Positions 21,336 through 28,652 of a stretch of 32,542 nt of DNA are shown here, in pieces. The DNA comes from an uncultured Mycoplasmatota bacterium. Its GTDB lineage: Bacteria; Bacillota_I; Bacilli_A; Mycoplasmatales; Mycoplasmoidaceae. The notes below the pieces were generated by a model. The model was not told the origin of the DNA. It worked only from the letters and a program-made list of their open reading frames with translations, and searched no databases. Each line of letters starts with the position of its first letter. The stretch's first letter is position 1. Both the position numbers and the translations under genes were made by a program. The stretch is from positions 1 to 32,542 of the forward strand of contig CATDIL010000006.1 in NCBI GenBank assembly GCA_949517355.1, given 5' to 3'.

Positions 21336-22859
21336 ATGGCTGATTTCATTAAAGTTTTTTTTGCTGTATCAACACTATCTATTTTATCATTATTAATATT
21401 TTTATTTTTAGTGTTTTATATAAAAAGTGTTTTTTTTCATACAATTGAAAGAAAAAAATATTTAATAATTAGTTTCAATTATTTAATTGGGATTATCTTT
21501 GGTGTTGTATTATCTTTAATTTTTGAATTAATTTTTAAGATTAAACCATATGATTCTGTTGGTAATAATCATGTATTGTTGAATGCAATATTTTTCATGT
21601 CCTGCACATTTGCTATTGCTTTTTGATACTCAAAAAGAACAGCAATCGGATATTGTTTTGGATGTTTAATAGCATGATTTATTTATTTAAAAACATGAAA
21701 TTGTGATGAAATGTTTGATCTTTTATACATCTTAATTATGTTTGCAATTTCTATAACGTTTGTTGGAACGTTTAAATCAAACAAACTTTACTATTTTGCT
21801 CCTTTAATTTCTGCGGCATTAATGTTGATTTTAATTTTATCAACTAAAAGTTATCGTGTTGATTGATTTCAATATGCAGTGTGAGCAATATTTATTGTTT
21901 TTGCTTATCTATGCATCTTAATTGGTAAATTAATTAGTCTACTATTTGATCAATTGAATGCAATTAGATCAAAAATTTATTATGAAAATACTTACTTTGT
22001 AAATCCTGTTTATGCCAAGGAATATTTCATTGATTTTATGAGTGAGAACAAAATCAAAGAAGGATATATTACAAAGATTGATTTAAGCAAGAATTCTATT
22101 GAAAATTTAGAACACGTGGTTAAAATTATTAAAGAAAATTTAGTTAGATTTAAACATATGTTTTTTAAAACTGATCCTTATAACTTCTTTGTTTTCATAG
22201 AAGCTACTAAAGATAAACGAGTTGATCAAACATTAACTTATATTGCTAAATTGTTGCACACTCAAAACATTGAAGTTGATTTCTTGATATCGATATACGG
22301 AATTCATTCGTGCATTTTTGATGAATTAGTCCAATATGCTAAATTAATGACAAAACTAGAAATTACAAATCAAGCATTTGTTTTTGAACCACAAATTTTA
22401 TATAAAGTTTCTAGCCAAGTGCAAAAATTTTATTTATTAAATAAGAACCTTCAATTAAATAGAATTAGCATTGATTTTACAAAAGATACAATAAATGAAA
22501 AACAAGTTTGTATTCCTCAAATTTCCTATCCAATCGATTTAAACGAGGATGTTTTAAAGAAAAATTACCCTGCTCAAATCAATGATATTTATAGACTAAT
22601 TTCTAATAACATTATTTATTCATATATTTATTCAAAATATCATGGAAATTATTTATTGGTTTTACCTTACCCAATTGAATATTTTGATTCTTCAGATTTT
22701 AAACCGTCCGAATTTGTTAGTTCATTTGTTAATAACTTCGGCAGACAAAACATAGAGAATGTTATCTTAACATTAGATTTAGAAAAAATAAACAATTTAA
22801 ATAGAGTTAATAACAATATTTCTGAATTAGAAAAATACGGAGTTAAAGTATATAGATAA
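21336..22859 (+). CDS. 7-TM protein with degenerate GGDEF- and EAL-like domains
   Basis: A 507-residue protein, one frame with TGA Trp at 21624 and later. Residues 1-205 hold about seven hydrophobic helices. From about 215 to 325 the layout follows a GGDEF domain: NTYFVNPVYAKEYFIDFM (DxLTGLxNR region), ITKIDLSKNSIE (the ID-D-FK strand), then KTDPYNFFVFIE at about 278-289 in place of R.GGDEF. From about 330 on it resembles the first half of an EAL domain: VFEPQILYK, LLVLPYPIEYF...FKPSEFVSSFV, NIENVILTLDLEKI and ISELEKYGVKV. The frame stops where DDFG would begin. The GGDEF and EAL residues are all missing, so cyclic-di-GMP catalysis is unlikely. Directly upstream of cdaM (19 bp gap). Confidence 0.72.
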
Positions 22860-22865
22860 TTAATA

Positions 22866-22871
22866 TATAAT
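22866..22871 (+). promoter_or_regulatory. Possible leaderless promoter of cdaM
   Basis: TATAAT ends 7 nt before the cdaM ATG, so a transcript from it would begin at or next to the start codon. It sits in the only gap between the 7-TM gene and cdaM. Confidence 0.4.
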
Positions 22872-22878
22872 TTTATAT

Positions 22879-23529
22879 ATGTCTACTGCAATCTTAGTTT
22901 TATTAATATTTGTTATTATCATCTTAACATGTGTATTGTTTTTACAATTTATTAATACTTTTTCTCATTTAGAAGCCCATTCTTTTTTTAAATATTTTAG
23001 AAAAAAGAAAGATGATAGTTTTGACAAAATGGTTTCATTTGCTAATAAACTGTCAAGTGCTCTATTAAAAATGTCAACAGACAAAGTAGGCGCATTAATC
23101 ATTATTGAAAAAAACCAAAGTTTGCAACAATACATTAATATTGGAAGTAAGATTGAATCTGAATTTTTACCAGAATTAATTTATACAATTTTTTACAACA
23201 AGAAATCTCCATTACATGATGGAGCAATAATTGTAAGAGACTGAAAAATTGTTTCAGTATCAAGCTATTTGCCTACAAGTAAAAGAATTGTAAATATTTC
23301 CTATGGAGCAAGACATCGTGCTGCATTTGGTATTACAGAAAAATTTGATTGCTTTGCCTTTGTTGTTAGTGAAACTACAGGTCAAATTACTGAAGTACAT
23401 TTAGATGAAGTTAATAAACTTTCAAATATTCCAGAAAAATTAACAAACCAAATTATTAAAATATTTACTACAGCTAATGCTGTTACTCCTCCACTTAATT
23501 CAAAGAAAGTAAAGAAAAATGGTAAATAA
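22879..23529 (+). CDS. cdaM: Diadenylate cyclase (CdaM-type)
   Basis: Makes c-di-AMP from two ATP. The product is 216 residues. One N-terminal membrane helix (about residues 4-26) is followed by a basic linker and the DisA_N (DAC) domain. Catalytic DGA is at 114-116 in SPLHDGAIIV, and RHR at 145-147 in GARHRAAFGI. The FVVSETTGQI strand also fits. The single helix, instead of three, matches the CdaM subtype described in M. pneumoniae (MPN244). The usual partner CdaR is not next to it. The last 11 nt overlap the cardiolipin synthase gene. Confidence 0.95.
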
Positions 23530-25075
23530 TAAACAAAGAATTTGAGGCTATACTTTTGCTGCTTTATTATTCATAGTAATCTTTGCAGGATTAGTAGCTT
23601 TAATTGTCTATGATTTTGATAATCCTGCTACCATATTTGGCACAATTTTAGCAATTCTTGTTATTGATTTCTTTTTTGCCGCTTACATCATGGCAAGTCA
23701 AAGATATACAATTATTAAATTGTGTTGAGTATTTGTTGTGTTAGCTTTTCCAATGATTGGAGTTATTATTTTTTTAATCTTTGGTACAACCCCATTCAAA
23801 AGAAAAGAATGAAATGAATATAACAAATTCCAAGCTCATTTTATTAAACATGAAAAATTTTATCCTAGAAATCAGTTGCCATTAACAACTGAAGAATACA
23901 ATGTATTCTCATATGTTAAAAATAATTCTTTTAGACCAATATATAAATGAAATAGTATTAAGATTATTGCAAGCAATTCTAATCTATATAAAGAATCAAT
24001 AAAGTTGTTACTTTCAGCTCAAGAACACATTCACATTCAAATGTACATTATTCATGATGGTTTTTGATGAAAGACTGTACAAAAAATTTTGATTGATAAA
24101 GCTAAGCAAGGTGTTAAAGTTAGAATTATTTATGACTGAGTCGGGTGTCTAAATAGACTTCCTAGAAAAGATATTAAGAATTTAAGAAAAAACGGAATAG
24201 AAATAGTAAGTTTTAATCCACATGGTATAAATGTCTTTAAAGGAAGCACAAACTATCGCTCCCACTGTAAGGCTATTATCGTTGATAATAAAAAAGCAAT
24301 TTTTGGTGGAAGTAATATAGGAGATGAATACTTATCTGTATCCAAAGATTACAACTATTTTTCAGATCTTAATTTCATGATCTCAGGAGAAATTGTTAAT
24401 AGTCTTAACTTATTGTTTTGTCAACATTATTGCTTTTTTTCTGAAATTAAAAAAGGGTCTAAAGAATTTGATGAAATATATAATAATTTAAATAAAATTT
24501 TAGTTCCTAAAAAAGCAACAAATACTACATGTTGTCAGTTAGTTGATTCTTCCCCTGAATATCAAGGTAAGTCTGTTAAAAATTCATTAGTAAATTTAAT
24601 TTTAAAAGCTAATAAATCAATTGACATTGTTTCTCCTTATTTTGTGCCAACAGAAGATGTCCTTGATGCTTTGATCATCGCTTCAAGAACTGGTATCAAG
24701 ATTAGAATAATATTTCCTGGTAAATGTGATGATAAAGCATTTACTAGAACTATTAATCGAAGTTATTATCAAAGATTACTAGATGCAAAAATTAAAATTT
24801 ATGAACATAATGGATTTATCCATTCAAAAGTATTAATTATTGACAATAAAATCATTTTTACTGGTAGTTTTAATTTAGATTACCGTTCATTATGAATTAA
24901 TTTTGAAAATGGTTTAATTATCAAAGATCTTAAATTAGCAAACAATCTTGATAAAACATTTAAATTTTATTTAAGTAATTCAATACCAATTGATAAAAAA
25001 ATAGCAGATAAATATTTTAATTTTTGACATAAAATTCAAATTAACTTAATGGAAATTTTCTATCCTCTTTTATAG
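23519..25075 (+). CDS. cls: Cardiolipin synthase (phospholipase D family)
   Basis: Joins two phosphatidylglycerol molecules into cardiolipin at the membrane. The product is 518 residues, the usual Cls length. Two to three N-terminal helices (about 9-32, 38-58, 65-88) and the spacer PFKRKEWNEY precede two PLD domains. HKD motif 1 is HCKAIIVD starting at His249, with IFGGSNIGDEYL. Motif 2 is HSKVLIID starting at His435, with FTGSFNLDYRS. It starts inside cdaM (11-nt overlap), which ties membrane lipid synthesis to c-di-AMP production at the translation level. Confidence 0.95.
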
Positions 25076-25115
25076 AAAATTATTTTAAAAAATATTTTTT
25101 ATTTTTAATAAATTA

Positions 25116-25121
25116 TATAAT
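25116..25121 (+). promoter_or_regulatory. Putative -10 for ptsH
   Basis: TATAAT 20 nt before the ptsH ATG, in a 66-bp AT-rich gap after cls. No hairpin terminator separates cls from ptsH. Confidence 0.4.
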
Positions 25122-25141
25122 TAATATATAAGTAAAAAAGT

Positions 25142-25405
25142 ATGAAATCAATCAACGTTAAAATCATTGATCCAATTGGATTACACGCAAGACCAGCTTC
25201 TAAAATTACTAATGAAGCTTCTAAATATAAATCTGATATTAAAATCGTAATGGATGGTAAATCTGCTAATGCAAAATCATTAATTAACTTAATGGCGTTA
25301 GGTGTTAAGAAAAACAATAAAATTGAAATCCAAGCAAAAGGATTAGATGAAGCTGATGCTATTGCAGGAATTCAAAAAGTTCTTAAATCTTCTAAACTAA
25401 TATAG
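25142..25405 (+). CDS. ptsH: Phosphocarrier protein HPr
   Basis: Small cytosolic PTS carrier passing phosphate from enzyme I to EII proteins. The product is 87 residues, normal length. IDPIGLHARPAS contains the phosphorylated His15. SANAKSLINLMALG contains the regulatory Ser46 and its surrounding helix (substrate of HPr kinase in Firmicutes and mycoplasmas). Probable acceptor/donor for the PtsG at 28653-31046. Confidence 0.97.
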   Translation: MKSINVKIIDPIGLHARPASKITNEASKYKSDIKIVMDGKSANAKSLINLMALGVKKNNKIEIQAKGLDEADAIAGIQKVLKSSKLI

Positions 25406-25412
25406 TTAATTT

Positions 25413-25691
25413 ATGTCTCTTGAACACACTGTCTTTATCACAGTTGGTGTGATTTGTTTTATTGCATGCGTTCCGCTAGCTTGATGATTTTGACATAGTT
25501 ATAAATATCCTGTGTCCGAAAATGAAATTGCTTATAGCAATTGATTCATGTCTTGAATTAAAAAGAATAAAGCAACTATCATTCTTTTGTTCACAGTTGT
25601 AATATTCTTTACAGGCATAAGTTTAGTTAGTTGTTTATCAATTGACATGAGCGACAAAGACTTGCAATTAGTTTACAATATCTTAAATTAA
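25413..25691 (+). CDS. Small two-TM membrane protein, unknown
   Basis: A 92-residue frame full of TGA Trp codons. MSLEHTVFITVGVICFIACVP begins a first helix at about 7-27 ending in WWFWH. The second helix is at about 57-76 (ATIILLFTVVIFFTGISLV). Starts 7 nt after the ptsH stop and ends at the bidirectional terminator, so it is the last gene of that transcript. The second helix is followed by SCLS, not a lipoprotein signal by position. No family recognised. Confidence 0.7.
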
Positions 25692-25727
25692 AAAACCTCC
25701 TAAAATTATTAGGGGGGTTTTATTTTA
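25692..25727. terminator. Bidirectional rho-independent terminator
   Basis: AAAACCTCCTAA pairs with TTAGG(G)GGGTTTT (one bulged G, one T-G pair), loop AATTA at 25704-25708. T-rich runs follow on both strands. It separates the plus-strand ptsH transcript from the minus-strand S1-protein/tRNA-Arg transcript. Confidence 0.85.
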
Positions 25728-25728
25728 A

Positions 25729-25805
25729 TGGCGCACTCTATAAGAGTCGAACTTACAACCTTTTGGTCCGAAGCCAAATGCTCTATCCAGTTGAGCTAAG
25801 AGTGC
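25729..25805 (-). tRNA. tRNA-Arg (UCG)
   Basis: The cloverleaf folds with acceptor GCACTCT/AGAGTGC, D arm GCTC...GAGC, anticodon stem TTTGG/CCAAA with loop CTTCGGA (anticodon TCG), and T arm GTAAG-TTCGACT-CTTAT. CCA is encoded. The 5' end directly abuts the stop codon of the upstream S1-domain gene, so it is probably released from that mRNA by RNase P. Confidence 0.93.
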
Positions 25806-26153
25806 CTATTTATCCTCTTTATATAATTTATCAAGAGTATTGTTATACAACTTTTCAAAACCTGAAGTAGTTGGAATAATCTTATTATGATGTTTTAACA
25901 ACTTAGGATTAATTCGCTTATACGAAAAGTTGTATAAATTCTTTTCTTCATCCAATTTGATTAATATAAAATCATATTCATTACCTTCTTTAAAGAAGTC
26001 ATTAAGATTATTTACTTTATAGTCAGATACTTCTGATATATGGCATATACCATTTACTCCTGAAACAGATAAGATTAAATATGTTGGGTTGATCTTAACA
26101 ACCAAACAATTATAAACTTTATTTATTTTGAAGTAATCAGACAATACATTCAT
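25806..26153 (-). CDS. S1-domain RNA-binding protein
   Basis: A 115-residue protein with an S1/OB fold over residues ~8-75: YNCLVVKINPTYLILSVSGVNGICHISEVSDY, then FFKEGNEYDFILIKLDEEKNLYNFSYKRI. The small size and single S1 domain recall the Firmicute YugI/GSP13 (CvfD) proteins that bind ribosomes or mRNA. The ATG at 26151-26153 is chosen because TATAAT (26161-26166, minus strand) ends 7 nt upstream, giving a leaderless mRNA. An in-frame ATG at 26195 would overlap the divergent nfu start. The stop codon TAG is immediately followed by tRNA-Arg. Confidence 0.78.
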   Translation of the reverse strand: MNVLSDYFKINKVYNCLVVKINPTYLILSVSGVNGICHISEVSDYKVNNLNDFFKEGNEYDFILIKLDEEKNLYNFSYKRINPKLLKHHNKIIPTTSGFEKLYNNTLDKLYKEDK

Positions 26154-26160
26154 TAAAAAT

Positions 26161-26166
26161 ATTATA
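26161..26166 (-). promoter_or_regulatory. Possible leaderless promoter of the S1-protein gene
   Basis: TATAAT on the minus strand ending 7 nt before the chosen ATG. The overlapping TATACT on the plus strand (26164-26169) could serve nfu, 24 nt before its ATG. Confidence 0.4.
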
Positions 26167-26193
26167 TACTTAAATAGATTAGTAATTCTCATC

Positions 26194-26472
26194 ATGAGTA
26201 AAAATCAATCAAACAACATTTTAACTAGAGTAAAAGATTTACTTGAAACTGTAAGAGTTTATATCAATGCGGACGGTGGTGATATAGAATTTGTTAGTTT
26301 AGAAAATAAAGTATTAACTTTAAAAATTTTAGGCGCATGTGTAGGCTGTCCATTTATTGGAGCAACATTCGATGAGGGTGTTAAAACTTTATTTTTATCT
26401 GAATTTAAGGATGAATTGAAGGATGTTGTTTTTGTTTCAAATCATCCTACAGATAATAAACCTATATTTTAG
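26194..26472 (+). CDS. nfu: NifU C-terminal-domain (Nfu) Fe-S carrier
   Basis: A 92-residue single Nfu domain: VRVYINADGGDIEFVSLENKVLTLKILGACVGCPF with the cluster-binding CxxC at Cys49 and Cys52. Stand-alone Nfu proteins take clusters from the SufBCD scaffold and hand them to apo-proteins. Together with sufCDSUB it completes an assembly-plus-delivery pathway. The 3' end overlaps the convergent trigger factor gene by 11 nt. Confidence 0.93.
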   Translation: MSKNQSNNILTRVKDLLETVRVYINADGGDIEFVSLENKVLTLKILGACVGCPFIGATFDEGVKTLFLSEFKDELKDVVFVSNHPTDNKPIF

Positions 26473-27772
26473 GTGCAATTTGTTTAATTATTTCGTCAAA
26501 TAACTTTTGTTGAGTTAAGAAGACTTTTAAACCTTCTAATCTAGTTGCAAAAGTTTGTTTTAATTGTTCAGCTGGTGTGCCATAGTATCTTGCTAATTTT
26601 TCAAAGTATTCATTTAGATCTTTTTCAGACACTTCAATTTTCATAATTTCAATTAGCTTTTCAATTGCTAATACAAGAACAAGGTTCTTGCGAACTGTTT
26701 CATCAACATTTTTTAAGAAGTCTGCTTCAGATTTATGACCTAGTTGAGTATCAATGTATTTAAGATAATCAACATTTGCTTGTTGTGCACGGTTTTTAAC
26801 ATCAGAGATAATTCTGTTCTTTTCATCCTTTAATAAAGATTCAGGAATGTAGCTGATCTTAGTCATTTCAATTAATTCTTGAGAAATTAATGGAACTACT
26901 GCATCTCTTGCTTGTAATTTCTTCATTTCAAGAATTTGTTCTCTAATATGCTTTCTTAAATCTTCTAATGTATTAACATTAGGTAAATTAAATTTTTTAG
27001 CATATTCATTATCAATGTTAGGTTTAGTAATTTGTTTAATATTGTTTACTGTAATTGCAAATTTAGTTTTTTTACCAGCTAATGATTTTTCGTGATAGTC
27101 TTCTGGGAAGGTAACAAAAATATTTTTCTTATCACCTTTTTTAAGACCAAGCAATTGGTCTTCAAATCCTGGAATAAATGATCCAGAGCCTATTTCAAGA
27201 TCAAATGCTTTTGCAGTTCCGCCAGGAAATGGTTTGTCATCTAAGAATCCTTCAAAGTCAATATTAGCCATATCACCTTTAGTAATAATTTGAGAATCTT
27301 TATCAGCTAACATTCAGTCGTTCTTTGTCATACGATTGATTTCAAAATCAATTTCTTTATCTTCTACAACTGGATTTGTATATTTAGTTTTTAATGAACT
27401 AATTTTAGGGACTGTAATTTCAGGATAGTTTTCAAAAACAAAGCATATTTGCAAATCATTCTTTCTAAGTTCTTTAATATCAATGTTTAAAGCATCAACA
27501 ATGATTTTTTTATTATCAACTTCTTTAGATGAAGTTAATTCGCGATATAGTTCATCTATCATCGGTTTTAAAGCACGGCTTAAAACTTCTTGTTCACTAA
27601 TTTTACTTTTAGCAACTTCTGCAGGCACATGTCCTTTTCTAAAACCTTGAATATTTAAATTAGAAGCTAAAGCTTTGTAAGCTTTTGCTTGTTGATCTGC
27701 TCATTTTTTGTCATCTGCTTTAACAATTATTTCTGTTTTATTATTTTTTGATTCATTACTAATGATTTTCAT
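26462..27772 (-). CDS. tig: Trigger factor (ribosome-associated chaperone/PPIase)
   Basis: Binds nascent chains at the ribosome exit. The product is 436 residues, normal. The N-terminal ribosome-binding domain has the signature GFRKGHVP (usual GFRKGKVP). Residues ~165-250 are the FKBP-type domain (ANIDFEGFLDDKPFPGG, IGSGSFIPGFEDQLLGLKKGD). The C-terminal arm extends to KQIAPKI. Start ATG 27770-27772 with AAAGGA upstream. A minus-strand TATAAT at 27800-27805 is a probable -10. One TGA Trp is at 27314-27316, just before a Met that mimics a start. Confidence 0.95.
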
Positions 27773-27799
27773 ATTTCATTCCTTTTTATAAGTACATTT

Positions 27800-27805
27800 A
27801 TTATA
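27800..27805 (-). promoter_or_regulatory. Putative -10 of tig
   Basis: TATAAT on the minus strand, 27 nt before the tig ATG. Confidence 0.45.
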
Positions 27806-28252
27806 TTAGTCATAAATAAATAATATTTATATTATTTAAAAAAATTTTTAAAAAATAATAACATTCTATGCTCTAATAATATTGCAGATAGAATTATGAT
27901 GGTTCTTTCTGAATTCAATAAGAAAAAGAATTTAAAATAAGGAATTATTTGTTTTTAAATTAATGTAATTCTAGGTTAGAGTTAAATTAGTCTAAAAGTG
28001 AATAAGGAGTTATTAAAACAAGCATCATAAAGTGTTTAATTATCAAAAGTTATTAATTTAAAAACAAATTTGTAATTTTAGATAATTAGATTAATAAAAA
28101 TGTAAGTTCTTTAAGTTCTTTGGAATATTAATTCAAAAATAACTTAATAATATTATTTGTAAATATCATGTTATAAATAATGAACCTGAGCAATTAGGTT
28201 TTTTATTTTTTTATAAAATAATAATAATTTGTGGTATATTTATATATACGTT
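27806..28252. other. Gene-poor stretch with a possible ORF relic and a hairpin
   Basis: About 450 bases without a supportable gene, unusually long for this window. A short frame on the plus strand around 27862-27939 reads NNILCSNNIADRIMMVLSEFNKKKNLK then TAA. It has no start or upstream continuation and may be the tail of a decayed gene. At 28183-28212, AACCT/AGGTT with an 8-nt loop followed by a T-rich run looks like a weak terminator on the plus strand, although no gene precedes it. The last 40 bases hold AT-rich promoter-like sequence for the tRNA cluster. Confidence 0.35.
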
Positions 28253-28327
28253 GGCCACATAGCTCAGCGGTAGAGCAACCGGCTGTTAACCGGTTGGTCG
28301 TAAGTTCGATCCTTACTGTGGCCGCCA
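28253..28327 (+). tRNA. tRNA-Asn (GUU)
   Basis: Acceptor GGCCACA/TGTGGCC, anticodon stem ACCGG/CCGGT with loop CTGTTAA (anticodon GTT), T loop TTCGATC, encoded GCCA end. First of three tightly packed tRNAs. TATATATA just upstream is a likely -10. Confidence 0.96.
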
Positions 28328-28332
28328 TTAAT

Positions 28333-28409
28333 GGCCTGTTGGTGAAGTGACTTAACACACACGCCTTTCACGCGTGCATTCATGGGTTTGAATCCCGTAC
28401 AGGTCACCA
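28333..28409 (+). tRNA. tRNA-Glu (UUC)
   Basis: Acceptor GGCCTGT/ACAGGTC (one G-U), anticodon stem CACGC/GCGTG with loop CTTTCAC (anticodon TTC), T arm ATGGG-TTTGAAT-CCCGT, encoded ACCA. Five bases after tRNA-Asn. Confidence 0.95.
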
Positions 28410-28412
28410 AAT

Positions 28413-28488
28413 GGAGTGTTAGCTCAGCTGGGAGAGCATATGCCTTACAAGCATAGGGTCGGGGGTTCGATCCCCTCACACTCCACCA
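28413..28488 (+). tRNA. tRNA-Val (UAC)
   Basis: Acceptor GGAGTGT/ACACTCC, D arm GCTC...GAGC, anticodon stem TATGC/GCATA with loop CTTACAA (anticodon TAC), T arm GGGGG-TTCGATC-CCCTC, encoded ACCA. Three bases after tRNA-Glu. Confidence 0.96.
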
Positions 28489-28507
28489 TTTACAACAAAT
28501 TTAATAA

Positions 28508-28533
28508 AGACTAGCACATGCTGGTCTTTTTTT
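28508..28533 (+). terminator. Rho-independent terminator of the tRNA cluster
   Basis: AGACTAGC (28508-28515) pairs with GCTGGTCT (28520-28527) with one G-U, loop ACAT, then a run of T to 28533. Confidence 0.88.
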
Positions 28534-28619
28534 GTTAATAATTCTTAATAAAAATAATTGTATTGAAATTAGAGTTTCTGCCACTATTGATAAAATAGCA
28601 ATTATATATTTAAAATTAT

Positions 28620-28641
28620 TATAATAAATGATATTTATTAT
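28620..28641 (+). promoter_or_regulatory. ptsG -10 box overlapping a palindrome
   Basis: TATAAT at 28620-28625 is 27 nt before the ptsG ATG. A 9-bp-arm inverted repeat, ATAATAAAT-GAT-ATTTATTAT (28621-28641), starts within the -10 and ends just before the GAGG ribosome site (28643-28646). It could be an operator or an mRNA leader hairpin. It is pure A/T in the arms, so chance is possible. Confidence 0.4.
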
Positions 28642-28652
28642 TGAGGTTTCTA

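Noticed and set aside
28264-28479. 71-residue minus-strand ORF across the tRNA cluster
   Set aside because: Entirely made of tRNA sequence read backwards; the tRNAs fold perfectly.
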